The notes beneath the pieces were generated by a model. The model was not told the origin of the DNA. It searched no databases and worked only from the letters and a program-made list of their open reading frames with translations. A stretch of DNA of 64,000 nt, taken from positions 46,787 through 110,786 of the forward strand of contig CAJUTD010000002.1 in the NCBI GenBank assembly GCA_910589635.1. Reading direction: 5' to 3'. A program made the translations under genes and the position numbers. Positions 25,579-33,523 of the stretch are shown piece by piece. This stretch comes from an uncultured Lachnospiraceae bacterium (GTDB lineage Bacteria; Bacillota; Clostridia; Lachnospirales; Lachnospiraceae). Position 1 is the stretch's first letter, and each line of letters begins with the position of its first letter.

Positions 25579-26660
25579 AGATACCAATTAGTGAACGAAA
25601 ACGCGAATTTGAGAGATATCAGGAGGAATACGAAGAGAAAGCTTTGGAAATTCTCAGAAGCGGCTGGTATGTGTTGGGAAATGAAGTATCATCGTTTGAA
25701 ACAGAATTTGCAGCTTGGTGTAATAAAAAGGAATGTGTGGGCGTTGCCAGTGGCCTCGATGCCTTGAAGTTGGCATTTCAGGCCATAGGTATCGAGGACG
25801 GAGATGAAGTGTTGATTGCGGGTAATGCTTACATAGCATGTGTGATAGGAATTACAGCAAATGGGGGGATTCCGGTATTTGTTGAGCCGGACGAGTATTA
25901 TGAGCTGGACACACAACAGCTTGAGCGGCATATAACACCAAAGACAAAAGCAATTTTGGCAGTACATTTATATGGACAGATGTGCCAAATGGATAAGATT
26001 ATGGAAATTGCCCACAGACATGGATTGTACGTTGTGGAGGATTGTGCGCAGGCTCATGGAGCAAAATATTTGGGAAAGCGAGCGGGCGGTTATGGGGATA
26101 TTTCCTGTTTCAGCTTTTATCCAAGTAAAAATCTTGGAGGGTTTGGCGATGGCGGCGCAATAGTAACAGACCGAACAGAATTTGCCGACCGAATCCGAAT
26201 TTTGCGCAACTATGGGAAAAGTACAAAGTACCAAAATGCGGAGGCGGGACAGAATTCTAGGCTTGATGAACTCCAGGCAGGATTGCTGCGGGTAAAACTG
26301 CGGCATATAGAAGAAATCAATGAGGAGAGAAAACGGATTGCAGAGTTTTATTTAGGTTCGATTAAGAATAGGAAAATTATATTGCCGCGGCAGTATGCAG
26401 GGGCACAAGCTGTTTGGCATTTGTTTGTTATCCGATGTGAGGAGAGAGCCAAGCTTGCAGAATATCTGGAAGGGAAAGGAATTGGATTTGATTATCATTA
26501 TCCCATTCCACCTCATTTATCAGAGGCATATCTGGGCAGAAAGAAGGGAGATTTACCGCTGACAGAAAAGTATGCGGATGAGGTTCTTTCCATTCCAATT
26601 TTTAATGGTATGGGACAAAAGGAAATGGAGTATGTTGTGGATATGATAAATGCTTTTTAG
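25575..26660 (+). CDS. dTDP-3-amino-3,6-dideoxyhexose aminotransferase (FdtB/QdtB-like)
   Basis: 361 residues, DegT/DnrJ/EryC1/StrS family. Lys185 in F-Y-P-S-K-N-L-G-G-F-G-D-G-G is the PLP lysine with the glycine-rich stretch typical of the FdtB/QdtB/DesV group. E-D-C-A-Q-A-H-G supplies the cofactor-contacting aspartate. The gene directly after it encodes an FdtA/QdtA-like ketoisomerase, and this pairing is the usual signature of dTDP-Fucp3N or dTDP-Quip3N synthesis. The QdtC-type acetyltransferase that usually completes Qui3NAc is not nearby; the methyltransferase upstream may modify the amine instead. RmlA and RmlB must be encoded elsewhere. Confidence 0.87.
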   Translation: MKIPISERKREFERYQEEYEEKALEILRSGWYVLGNEVSSFETEFAAWCNKKECVGVASGLDALKLAFQAIGIEDGDEVLIAGNAYIACVIGITANGGIPVFVEPDEYYELDTQQLERHITPKTKAILAVHLYGQMCQMDKIMEIAHRHGLYVVEDCAQAHGAKYLGKRAGGYGDISCFSFYPSKNLGGFGDGGAIVTDRTEFADRIRILRNYGKSTKYQNAEAGQNSRLDELQAGLLRVKLRHIEEINEERKRIAEFYLGSIKNRKIILPRQYAGAQAVWHLFVIRCEERAKLAEYLEGKGIGFDYHYPIPPHLSEAYLGRKKGDLPLTEKYADEVLSIPIFNGMGQKEMEYVVDMINAF

Positions 26661-26673
26661 AGGAGTAAATGTT

Positions 26674-27066
26674 ATGTATCGTTTAATACAGATAAAAGAA
26701 CATGGGGATGAGCGGGGAAAGTTATATGTGCTTGAGAATCAGAAAGAGATTCCCTTTGACATTAAAAGAATCTTTTATATTTCTGGTGTTAAAAATGGAG
26801 AGTCAAGGGGGAACCATGCCAACTTAAATTCGCAGTTTGTATTGATTTGTGTTGCAGGCACATGCAAAATAGAGATAGATTTAGGAAAGAAGAAGGAAAT
26901 AGTGGTTTTAGACCGTGCCGATAAAGGTTTATATCTAGCGCCCAATGTCTGGAAGCGGATGTACGATTTTTCGGAGGGAGCAGTGCTTTTAGTTGTTTCT
27001 GATACAGAATATCTTGCAGAGGACTATATATATGATTATGAAGAGTACTTGAAAAGTTTATCGTAA
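26674..27066 (+). CDS. dTDP-4-oxo-6-deoxyhexose 3,4-ketoisomerase (FdtA/QdtA-like cupin)
   Basis: 130 residues of the WxcM-like/FdtA cupin family: D-E-R-G-K-L near the N-terminus, R-I-F-Y-I-S-G-V, the active-site R-G-N-H-A-N (R-G-x-H-A-H in relatives), and L-V-V-S-D-T-E-Y near the end. It should convert dTDP-4-keto-6-deoxyglucose to the 3-keto isomer used by the aminotransferase before it. The frame overlaps the aminotransferase gene, but AGGAG 8 nt before the ATG at 26674 fixes the start. The final histidine of the usual R-G-x-H-A-H is Asn here. Confidence 0.85.
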   Translation: MYRLIQIKEHGDERGKLYVLENQKEIPFDIKRIFYISGVKNGESRGNHANLNSQFVLICVAGTCKIEIDLGKKKEIVVLDRADKGLYLAPNVWKRMYDFSEGAVLLVVSDTEYLAEDYIYDYEEYLKSLS

Positions 27067-27112
27067 GCGATGGTTTTATTTTCTATCAGTTTAAAAAAAG
27101 AGGGGAACAAAT

Positions 27113-29449
27113 ATGATAGAGTTTATACGAAAAGAAGTATGGTGCATGGAGGAAGCGGAGGTTTCAAGAGCCTTTTTGTTAAATTTTTTCCTTAATGGGC
27201 ACAGAGAAGATACGGTTGTATTGTCAAATAGAGGAGTTTTTCGTCAATATCTGACATACGAGAGTTTGCTATATGATATTCCGGGGAATAATTGTTCTGT
27301 GACGGCAGGAGAGGATGTATTTTGTCAGGCGAAGTTATTTTTTGCAGAGAAAGTCAATAGATTGCGCCTGCTTCCGGTGGTGGATGGATGCGGCAGTTTG
27401 ATTTCTTTTTTGCGTTGGAATAACCAGAAAAAAGAGACAGGCCGGCCGGACCAAAAGTTAGAAGAAATTGAAAAGGCGTCCAGGCTGTTTCTTGGAGAAT
27501 GCAGCCAATCTATCTATTTGTGGCTGCGGGAATTTTTGAAAGAACATGCGGGTAAAGAAATTGTTCTGCAAGGGGAAGGCTGGGAGGTATTGACTGCCTG
27601 TAACGCAGTGGACGAAGGAGAGAATAAAATTACCCAAAATACCGGGGGGGGGGTATATAATGCGTTAGAGATTACATTTGGGAAAGTACCATGTTTTGCG
27701 TTGAATACAGTGAAGTCTATGTGGGAGTTAAATGAATGTTACTTTGGATATCGTATATTTGTATGGCTTGAGAATGGGATGGGAGTCGATTTAGCAACCA
27801 GGTTGATGTTTTCCGGCATTTATGTGGAAGGGTTCTGTTGCAGTGAGGAGACTGAACTTACAACATTTTTGGGAAAGCCGGTGATTGGGTTAGAGGAAAT
27901 GGAAGATGAGCCGGATGTGTTAATTGTTTACTGGAATGAAGAGGCAGGTGTAAAATTAAAAGAAAAAACTTCACATATGCGGTGCTTGCTCCTGCCATAC
28001 GGAACACTGTTTGAGATACGCAGGGAAATTAGAGAAGGAAAAAATGTAATATTTTATGATTCCAGTCAAGAAGCGGAAAGGGTTACCGTGATTTTGGAGG
28101 AGCATGGAGCAGCTGTTTGGGCAAATTGTGCTGTAGAAGAAAATCACAAGCCTATTGTCCGGGAGAGGAATATTTGCCGAAAGGAGCTTATGGAGCGGGT
28201 ACAGGATTATAACATTATTCTGGCAAGCGGCAAAACATATTACGAGAGAAGTTTGGAAGCGTTAGATAACAGGTCTATCAATGTTTTTGTGCCGGGGAAA
28301 GATATTTTATATAGAGCGGAACAGCCAATATTAATGGGAAAGCCAGGATGGTATCTTGACAGGGCGCTCCGGGAATATAAGAAAATTATCTTATATGGGG
28401 TGGATTCTTGTTTTACAAATGCGTTATTGATGTTCTTTGATATCATAGAAGTAAAAGTTGAGGCGATATTGGACGATTCAGCAAGAGAAAATGAAAATAT
28501 AGGAAGCGTCTATGAGCTGGCATATGGCAATCCAGAGGAGTTTTTTATAATTGTAAATAAGAAAATTGACACGTTTCTTCAATCATGTAAAATGCTTGAT
28601 AGCTTGGGATATAATAAGTTTCATAAAAATTATATAGGTTTCTATGATGCGAGTTACCGGCATTTGTTAAACAAGAAGGATATAACGCTGGGTTATGTGA
28701 CAGAGACGCTTCTAAGAAATGAAAAGTATCCGGGATTCCGGGTGTATGGAGAGGACAAGCAAGGGGATTACCGGATTGTGACCTTGGGTGGCTCCACCAC
28801 AACGTCAGAAGGGTACAGAACACCATGCTGGCCGCAGTTGTTATATCAAAAGTTTCTCGAGAAGGGAAAGAAAGTAACAGTATATAACGGCGGTGTAGAT
28901 GGCTATGATGCGGGAAACGAGTTGTATAAATTGATACGAGATGTAGGGAATCTGTATCCAGACTTAATCATCAGTTTTTCCGGTATCAATAATATATTGA
29001 GGGAGGAATATCCCTATGTCCCAAAACATTTAGACAGTATTTTTGGAGCAATTTTTCAGAAAGAATATTGCCGGGGATTAAAAAATGATATAATGAGTGC
29101 AGCGCAGGTTTGGGCGCAGCAGGAACAGATGATGTATGCCGTTTCAACTTACGTTTATGGAGCAGACTTTGTGTGCTTTGTGCAGCCGACGTATATCTCA
29201 AAAGAGGTTTTAACCATTGAGGAACGTTTAAAACATGAACTTAATGTGCCATATCGAAAGAGCGGCTTAGCATTTCGCAAAGAGGCATCGCAGTTGGCAA
29301 AATCGTATGAATGGATGGTTGATTTACAAGATATGTTGGATGAACGGCCGCAGGTATTTATGGATTGCGTACATGTGTATGAGGAAGGAAACAGGTTGAT
29401 TGTGAATGCTATTTATAATCATATTGAAAAGAAGATAGATTTTGCATGA
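27113..29449 (+). CDS. SGNH hydrolase with CBS-like and tandem Rossmann modules; contains an in-frame poly-G tract (phase ON)
   Basis: 778 residues. The N-terminal 100 residues (D-T-V-V-L-S-N-R-G-V-F, then L-R-L-L-P-V-V-D-G) weakly resemble a CBS pair. Residues 200-540 hold repeated Rossmann-like modules (F-V-W-L-E-N, N-V-I-F-Y-D-S, I-I-L-Y-G-V-D-S-C-F). The C-terminal domain is a complete SGNH/GDSL hydrolase: Ser561 in G-G-S-T-T, F-S-G-I-N-N, and D751-C-V-H754. A ten-G run at 27644-27653 lies inside the gene and is in frame, coding T-G-G-G-V-Y. It is followed by a close tandem paralog. Probably an O-acyl esterase or acyltransferase acting on the glycan. Confidence 0.82.
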   Translation: MIEFIRKEVWCMEEAEVSRAFLLNFFLNGHREDTVVLSNRGVFRQYLTYESLLYDIPGNNCSVTAGEDVFCQAKLFFAEKVNRLRLLPVVDGCGSLISFLRWNNQKKETGRPDQKLEEIEKASRLFLGECSQSIYLWLREFLKEHAGKEIVLQGEGWEVLTACNAVDEGENKITQNTGGGVYNALEITFGKVPCFALNTVKSMWELNECYFGYRIFVWLENGMGVDLATRLMFSGIYVEGFCCSEETELTTFLGKPVIGLEEMEDEPDVLIVYWNEEAGVKLKEKTSHMRCLLLPYGTLFEIRREIREGKNVIFYDSSQEAERVTVILEEHGAAVWANCAVEENHKPIVRERNICRKELMERVQDYNIILASGKTYYERSLEALDNRSINVFVPGKDILYRAEQPILMGKPGWYLDRALREYKKIILYGVDSCFTNALLMFFDIIEVKVEAILDDSARENENIGSVYELAYGNPEEFFIIVNKKIDTFLQSCKMLDSLGYNKFHKNYIGFYDASYRHLLNKKDITLGYVTETLLRNEKYPGFRVYGEDKQGDYRIVTLGGSTTTSEGYRTPCWPQLLYQKFLEKGKKVTVYNGGVDGYDAGNELYKLIRDVGNLYPDLIISFSGINNILREEYPYVPKHLDSIFGAIFQKEYCRGLKNDIMSAAQVWAQQEQMMYAVSTYVYGADFVCFVQPTYISKEVLTIEERLKHELNVPYRKSGLAFRKEASQLAKSYEWMVDLQDMLDERPQVFMDCVHVYEEGNRLIVNAIYNHIEKKIDFA
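27644..27653 (+). repeat. Poly-G tract of 10 (contingency tract, ON)
   Basis: Ten consecutive G within the SGNH gene. At this length the gene is intact; loss or gain of one G would cut the protein after about 180 residues. The aligned stretch of the tandem paralog (around 30030-30050) has no G run. Confidence 0.88.
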
Positions 29450-29503
29450 AACGTTAAAAATACATAAAATTGAGAAGCAGGTAAAGAGGAGCAGAGCGCA
29501 GGT

Positions 29504-31822
29504 ATGATAGAGTTTGTCAGAAAAGAAGTATGGTGCATGGAGGAGACAGAAGTATCGAGGTCCTCACTGTTGAGTTTTTTCCTGAACGGGCACAGGGAGG
29601 ATACGGTTGTATTGTTAAACGATGGCGTCTTCCATCGGTACATGACGTATGAGAGTTTGTTATATGACGTTGCGGGAAATGACTGTTTTGTGACGGCAGG
29701 GGAGAATATCTTTCGTGAAGCGGAGCTATTTTTTGCAGAGAAGGTGAACAGATTGTGTCTGCTGCCGGTTGTTGACGACAGCGGCAGCCTGCTTTCGTTC
29801 CTGCGTTGGAATAACCAGAAGAGAGTGGCAAGCCGGCCGGATCAAAAGTTAGAAGAAATTGAACAGGCTCCCAGGCTGTTTCTTGGCGAATGCAGCGCAT
29901 CCATCTATCTGTGGCTGCAAGAGTTCTTAAAAGAACATGTTGGAAAAGAAATTATCCTGCAAGGGGAAGGCTGGGAAGTGCTGGCCGCCTGCCAGGCGGT
30001 AATGGAGGACGGCAATACAATTACCCTTTGCACGGAAAAGGAAGCAGGCGATAACTTAGAGTTGACATTTGGGCAGGTTCCCCAGGTAAAAATGAATTCG
30101 GTACATTCTATGTGGACGTTGAAAGAAGCATATTGCAGTTATCGTATATTTGTATGGTTGGAGAATAAGGCCGATGTAGATACTTATACCCGGCTGGCGT
30201 TCTCAGGAATAAGGGTAGAAGGATTTTGCGGCAGTGGATGGAACTCGCTTTGTACATTTTTGGACAAGCCGGTGCAAGACCCAAAAACTTTGTCAGAGGA
30301 GTCGGATGTGTTGATTGTCTGCCCAGATCAACAGAAAGGCTGGAAGGAGCAGTTTTCAGACAGCAAAGCTTTGTGCCTTGCGTATTCTGCATTGTTTGAA
30401 GTACGCAGAGAATTGCGGGAACAACAGGCTGTGATATTGTATGACTCCGCCAAAGAGGCAAAACAAGTTGCCGGAAATTTAGCAAAGCACGGCATACAGG
30501 TCTGTGGATATTGTGCAGCCGGGGCTTCACAGAATATCATTTCAGATAGAAATATGGTTTCCATAGAAGAGCTGGGAAAGAATGCTGATTGTTATCATAT
30601 TATCCTGGCAAGCACGACAGTCTACTTTGAGAAGAGCCTGCGGGCGCTGCCCAATAAGAATTTGTGTATCTTTGTTCCGGGCAAAGACATATTTTACAGA
30701 GCGACACAGTATATAATGCTTGGGAATGTGTGTTGGCATCTGGACAAGGCGTTCCGTGCGGGGAAGAAGATTGTCTTATTCGGAACCGATACTTGTTTTA
30801 CAAACGCCTGGCTAACTTTATTTTATCATCTGGATAAGGACACCGAGAACATTGTGGATGATATTTATGACTTGGCATATGAGAATGCGTCAGAAACTTT
30901 TATAATTATAAATAAAGAAATTGAACAGTGGGTTAGTTGTTGTGAACAGGTGGAAAGCATGGGCTTCTCTGACTTTAATGACAATTATATAGGCTTATAT
31001 GCAGTGAGTTACCGTCATCTGGAAGAGAAGAAAGATGTGACTTTGGGTCATGTGACAGGAACGCTTTTGCAGAATACGAAATATCCGGGATTTTCTGTGT
31101 ATGGCGGTGAGGAAGCCCATGATTTACGGGTGGTGATATTGGGTGGTTCCACTTCAACGTCAGAAGCCTACCGAGTGCCATGCTGGCCGCAGTTGCTGTA
31201 TGAGCGTCTCCGTCATGAGGGGAAGCATGTGACAATTTACAATGGTGCAGTGGACGGTTATTCGTCGGCTGCCGAATTGTATAAGTTAATCCGTGATGTA
31301 GGCAGGATAAATCCGCATATGGTTGTCAGTTTTTCCGGGGTAAATAATACCCAGAAAGATGAGTACCCCTATACATTTCAGCATTTAAACCTCATCTTTG
31401 ATGAAATCTATGGAGACGGTTACAGCAAAGGTATGAAGGAGGAAGCGTTGAGTGCGGCGCAGATTTGGGCGCAGCAGGAACAGATGATGGAAGCAATTTG
31501 CCGTTCGGTATACCATGCGCAGTTTTACTGTTTTGTACAGCCAATGTATCTCTCCAAAGGAGAGTTGAATGCGGGGGAGCGGCTTAAGTTTGAGCATGAT
31601 GAATCTTATCGCAGGCAGGCTTTGGAATTTCGGACCCAAGCATCTAAGATTTCTGGGCAGTTTGCCTGGATGGTCGATTTGCAGGATTTGCTGGACGACA
31701 AGTCGGAGGTATTTTTTGACAGTATGCATGTGGACGGAGAAGGGAACAGAATGATTGCGGATACCGTTTATAGACAAATTTTTGAACAATTGAAGGAGAA
31801 AGACGATGATAAAGATATATGA
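29504..31822 (+). CDS. SGNH hydrolase with CBS-like and tandem Rossmann modules (tandem paralog, no poly-G)
   Basis: 772 residues, clearly a duplicate of the gene at 27113: the two share the first lines almost residue for residue (M-I-E-F, E-V-W-C-M-E-E, E-V-S-R) and the same domain order. Catalytic residues are present: Ser549 in G-G-S-T-S, F-S-G-V-N-N, D739-S-M-H742. The Rossmann-like module near 415 reads I-V-L-F-G-T-D-T-C-F. The position of the poly-G in the first copy is replaced here by ordinary codons, so this copy should be constitutively readable. Its last 17 nt overlap the next gene. Confidence 0.82.
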   Translation: MIEFVRKEVWCMEETEVSRSSLLSFFLNGHREDTVVLLNDGVFHRYMTYESLLYDVAGNDCFVTAGENIFREAELFFAEKVNRLCLLPVVDDSGSLLSFLRWNNQKRVASRPDQKLEEIEQAPRLFLGECSASIYLWLQEFLKEHVGKEIILQGEGWEVLAACQAVMEDGNTITLCTEKEAGDNLELTFGQVPQVKMNSVHSMWTLKEAYCSYRIFVWLENKADVDTYTRLAFSGIRVEGFCGSGWNSLCTFLDKPVQDPKTLSEESDVLIVCPDQQKGWKEQFSDSKALCLAYSALFEVRRELREQQAVILYDSAKEAKQVAGNLAKHGIQVCGYCAAGASQNIISDRNMVSIEELGKNADCYHIILASTTVYFEKSLRALPNKNLCIFVPGKDIFYRATQYIMLGNVCWHLDKAFRAGKKIVLFGTDTCFTNAWLTLFYHLDKDTENIVDDIYDLAYENASETFIIINKEIEQWVSCCEQVESMGFSDFNDNYIGLYAVSYRHLEEKKDVTLGHVTGTLLQNTKYPGFSVYGGEEAHDLRVVILGGSTSTSEAYRVPCWPQLLYERLRHEGKHVTIYNGAVDGYSSAAELYKLIRDVGRINPHMVVSFSGVNNTQKDEYPYTFQHLNLIFDEIYGDGYSKGMKEEALSAAQIWAQQEQMMEAICRSVYHAQFYCFVQPMYLSKGELNAGERLKFEHDESYRRQALEFRTQASKISGQFAWMVDLQDLLDDKSEVFFDSMHVDGEGNRMIADTVYRQIFEQLKEKDDDKDI

Positions 31823-33435
31823 CGGAGAAGTGTTTTCATTTGACATAAAAGAATATGATAGAAGTACAATTCTCAATCAGTGTTGGGCGAATAGCAAGTG
31901 CTCCGAATTAAAATTTCTTGTGTACGCTGGAGAGGAATTAATTGGTGCCATGTCTTATCAGGATATCTTGGCGGACAAGGCAATAACGTCGAATTGCCTG
32001 AGTTTTGGAGAGGATTTGTTTGCCCGTGCAAGAGAATATTTCCGAAAAGATGAGAACCGTCAGTCGTGTATACCTGTGCAATCGCGGGGGGGGGGAACTT
32101 ATGTTCTTGCTTTCGTTTTTAGAAAACAAGCTTTTTGATAGTTATAGGGATGGACTGCTATTTCATGAGTATTGGGAAATAGATTTTGATTCAGATATCG
32201 ATAATTTGGATTTCACGTTGTTAGATCGTGCAAATGGATTTTATTTTTTTGAGCTAGAGGAATATACATATGAGCTTGCGCAGTTGATTCGCAGAAGATA
32301 TCCTGAAAAACGGATTTGTTTTGGTGACAAGATGGCAAGAGAATTCTTTCCAGAGAGCGATATCAAAATATATAAAGGTCACTGGGAGTTTTATGAAAAA
32401 GAAAATCCGGTAGGCTATCTATATGTAAATTCCAAGAGAAACCAGACAGACTATATGAGGACAATACCTTATCTGACCGGGCATTATAGTAGTATACAGT
32501 TGATGGAGAGCCTTCTTTGGTGTAAGAAGAGAGTTAGAATGGGCAATAAGAATGAGGGAAAAACTATATTTTTGCTGGACTTTAGTACAAGTGCCCATGG
32601 AATGGTTGATATTTTGAAATATGGGTACATTTGGATAATGATTGCCCGTAGCCGTGGTTGGATTCCGGTGATGAAGCTGGATCGTTTTCCGAACCAGTAT
32701 TTGGAACAGGAAGGGGAAAACATGTGGGAGTATTTTTTCGATCCGGTATCAGAGATATCTTTGGCAGATGCCATGCAAAGTGCAGAGGTTGTTTCGGCGT
32801 GGGAAAATGAGTTGAGCCTTGGGGATTCAACGGGTAATCCATATTTTGCAGACAGGCTTTTAATGGTGTTTCAGGAGTTAGAATTTTCCCCTGGAAAAAC
32901 GTTTAATCAGATTGTGAGAAAGAACAGGGAGTTAGAACAATTTCTGGAAGAAAATCTGTTGCCGGAATTCCGGATTGAGGGCAACCGCATTCTGGGAGTT
33001 GTGGCACGAGGAACAGATTCTACGAAGGAAATGCTGGAAAAGGGAAGCGGTTATAAGGACAGTGCGAAAGTCAAAGGTATTGAGCAAGTTATCCGTAGAT
33101 CCAGGGAGTGCGCGGCTATTTGGAACTGTAATTATATCTTTGTTGCCACGGAAGATGAAGGATATTTTCGGCTTTTTTCGGATGCGTTTGGTGAGGCTCT
33201 TTTGTTTGTTGAACAAAAGCGGGTTGAGATGGATGTGAATGACACGGAAGTGTATATCTGTGATAAGCTGGGGTTAAAAAATACGGAGAAGAGAGCATTT
33301 GCAAAGCAGTATTTGCTGGCAATATACTGTCTGTCAAAATGCCATGTATTAATCTGTAACCGCAAGCATTGCGGGGCAGATTTTCTGTCAAGAATGTGGA
33401 ATGCCGGGCAGTATGAGTACAAGGAAATCGTCTAA
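31806..33435 (+). CDS. CBS-like module plus fucosyltransferase-like domain; frame broken at a poly-G tract (phase OFF)
   Basis: Two out-of-frame pieces. 31806-32138 encodes an N-terminal module like that of the SGNH genes (E-D-L-F-A-R-A-R-E-Y-F; S-C-I-P-V-Q-S-R) and runs into ten G at 32086-32095. In the second frame the protein continues E-L-M-F-L-L-S-F-L, matching L-I-S-F-L-R-W of the relatives, and stays open to 33435. Removing one G gives a 542-residue protein. The long C-terminal part has D-R-F-P-N-Q-Y, V-V-A-R-G-T-D-S, V-A-T-E-D-E-G-Y and H-C-G-A-D-F-L-S-R-M-W, resembling GT23/O-fucosyltransferase GT-B enzymes. I infer a switchable glycosyltransferase, OFF in this assembly. The fold call is moderate; the frame break is certain. 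Confidence 0.72.
32086..32095 (+). repeat. Poly-G tract of 10 (contingency tract, OFF)
   Basis: Ten consecutive G at the exact point where the reading frame of the fucosyltransferase-like gene breaks. Nine (or twelve) G would restore it. Confidence 0.9.
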
Positions 33436-33455
33436 GGATAAAGAACGCATCAAGA

Positions 33456-33484
33456 TTGACATTGTCCTAGGGAAATCTTATACT
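33456..33484 (+). promoter_or_regulatory. Sigma-A promoter of the secreted FN3/propeller gene
   Basis: TTGACA (33456-33461), a 17-nt spacer and TATACT (33479-33484), close to consensus. The gene's ATG lies 40 nt downstream. It implies expression independent of the phase-variable genes upstream. Confidence 0.75.
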
Positions 33485-33523
33485 TAATTGAGAAGTATTT
33501 GGAGCATTAGGAGGAGAAATGAA

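Noticed and set aside
20985..32095. Poly-G frame breaks as simple sequencing errors
   Set aside because: Not fully excluded, but two breaks at long G runs in one functional locus, and an in-frame ten-G run in a third gene, fit slippage better. Programmed frameshifting is also possible but lacks a visible slippery site plus structure.
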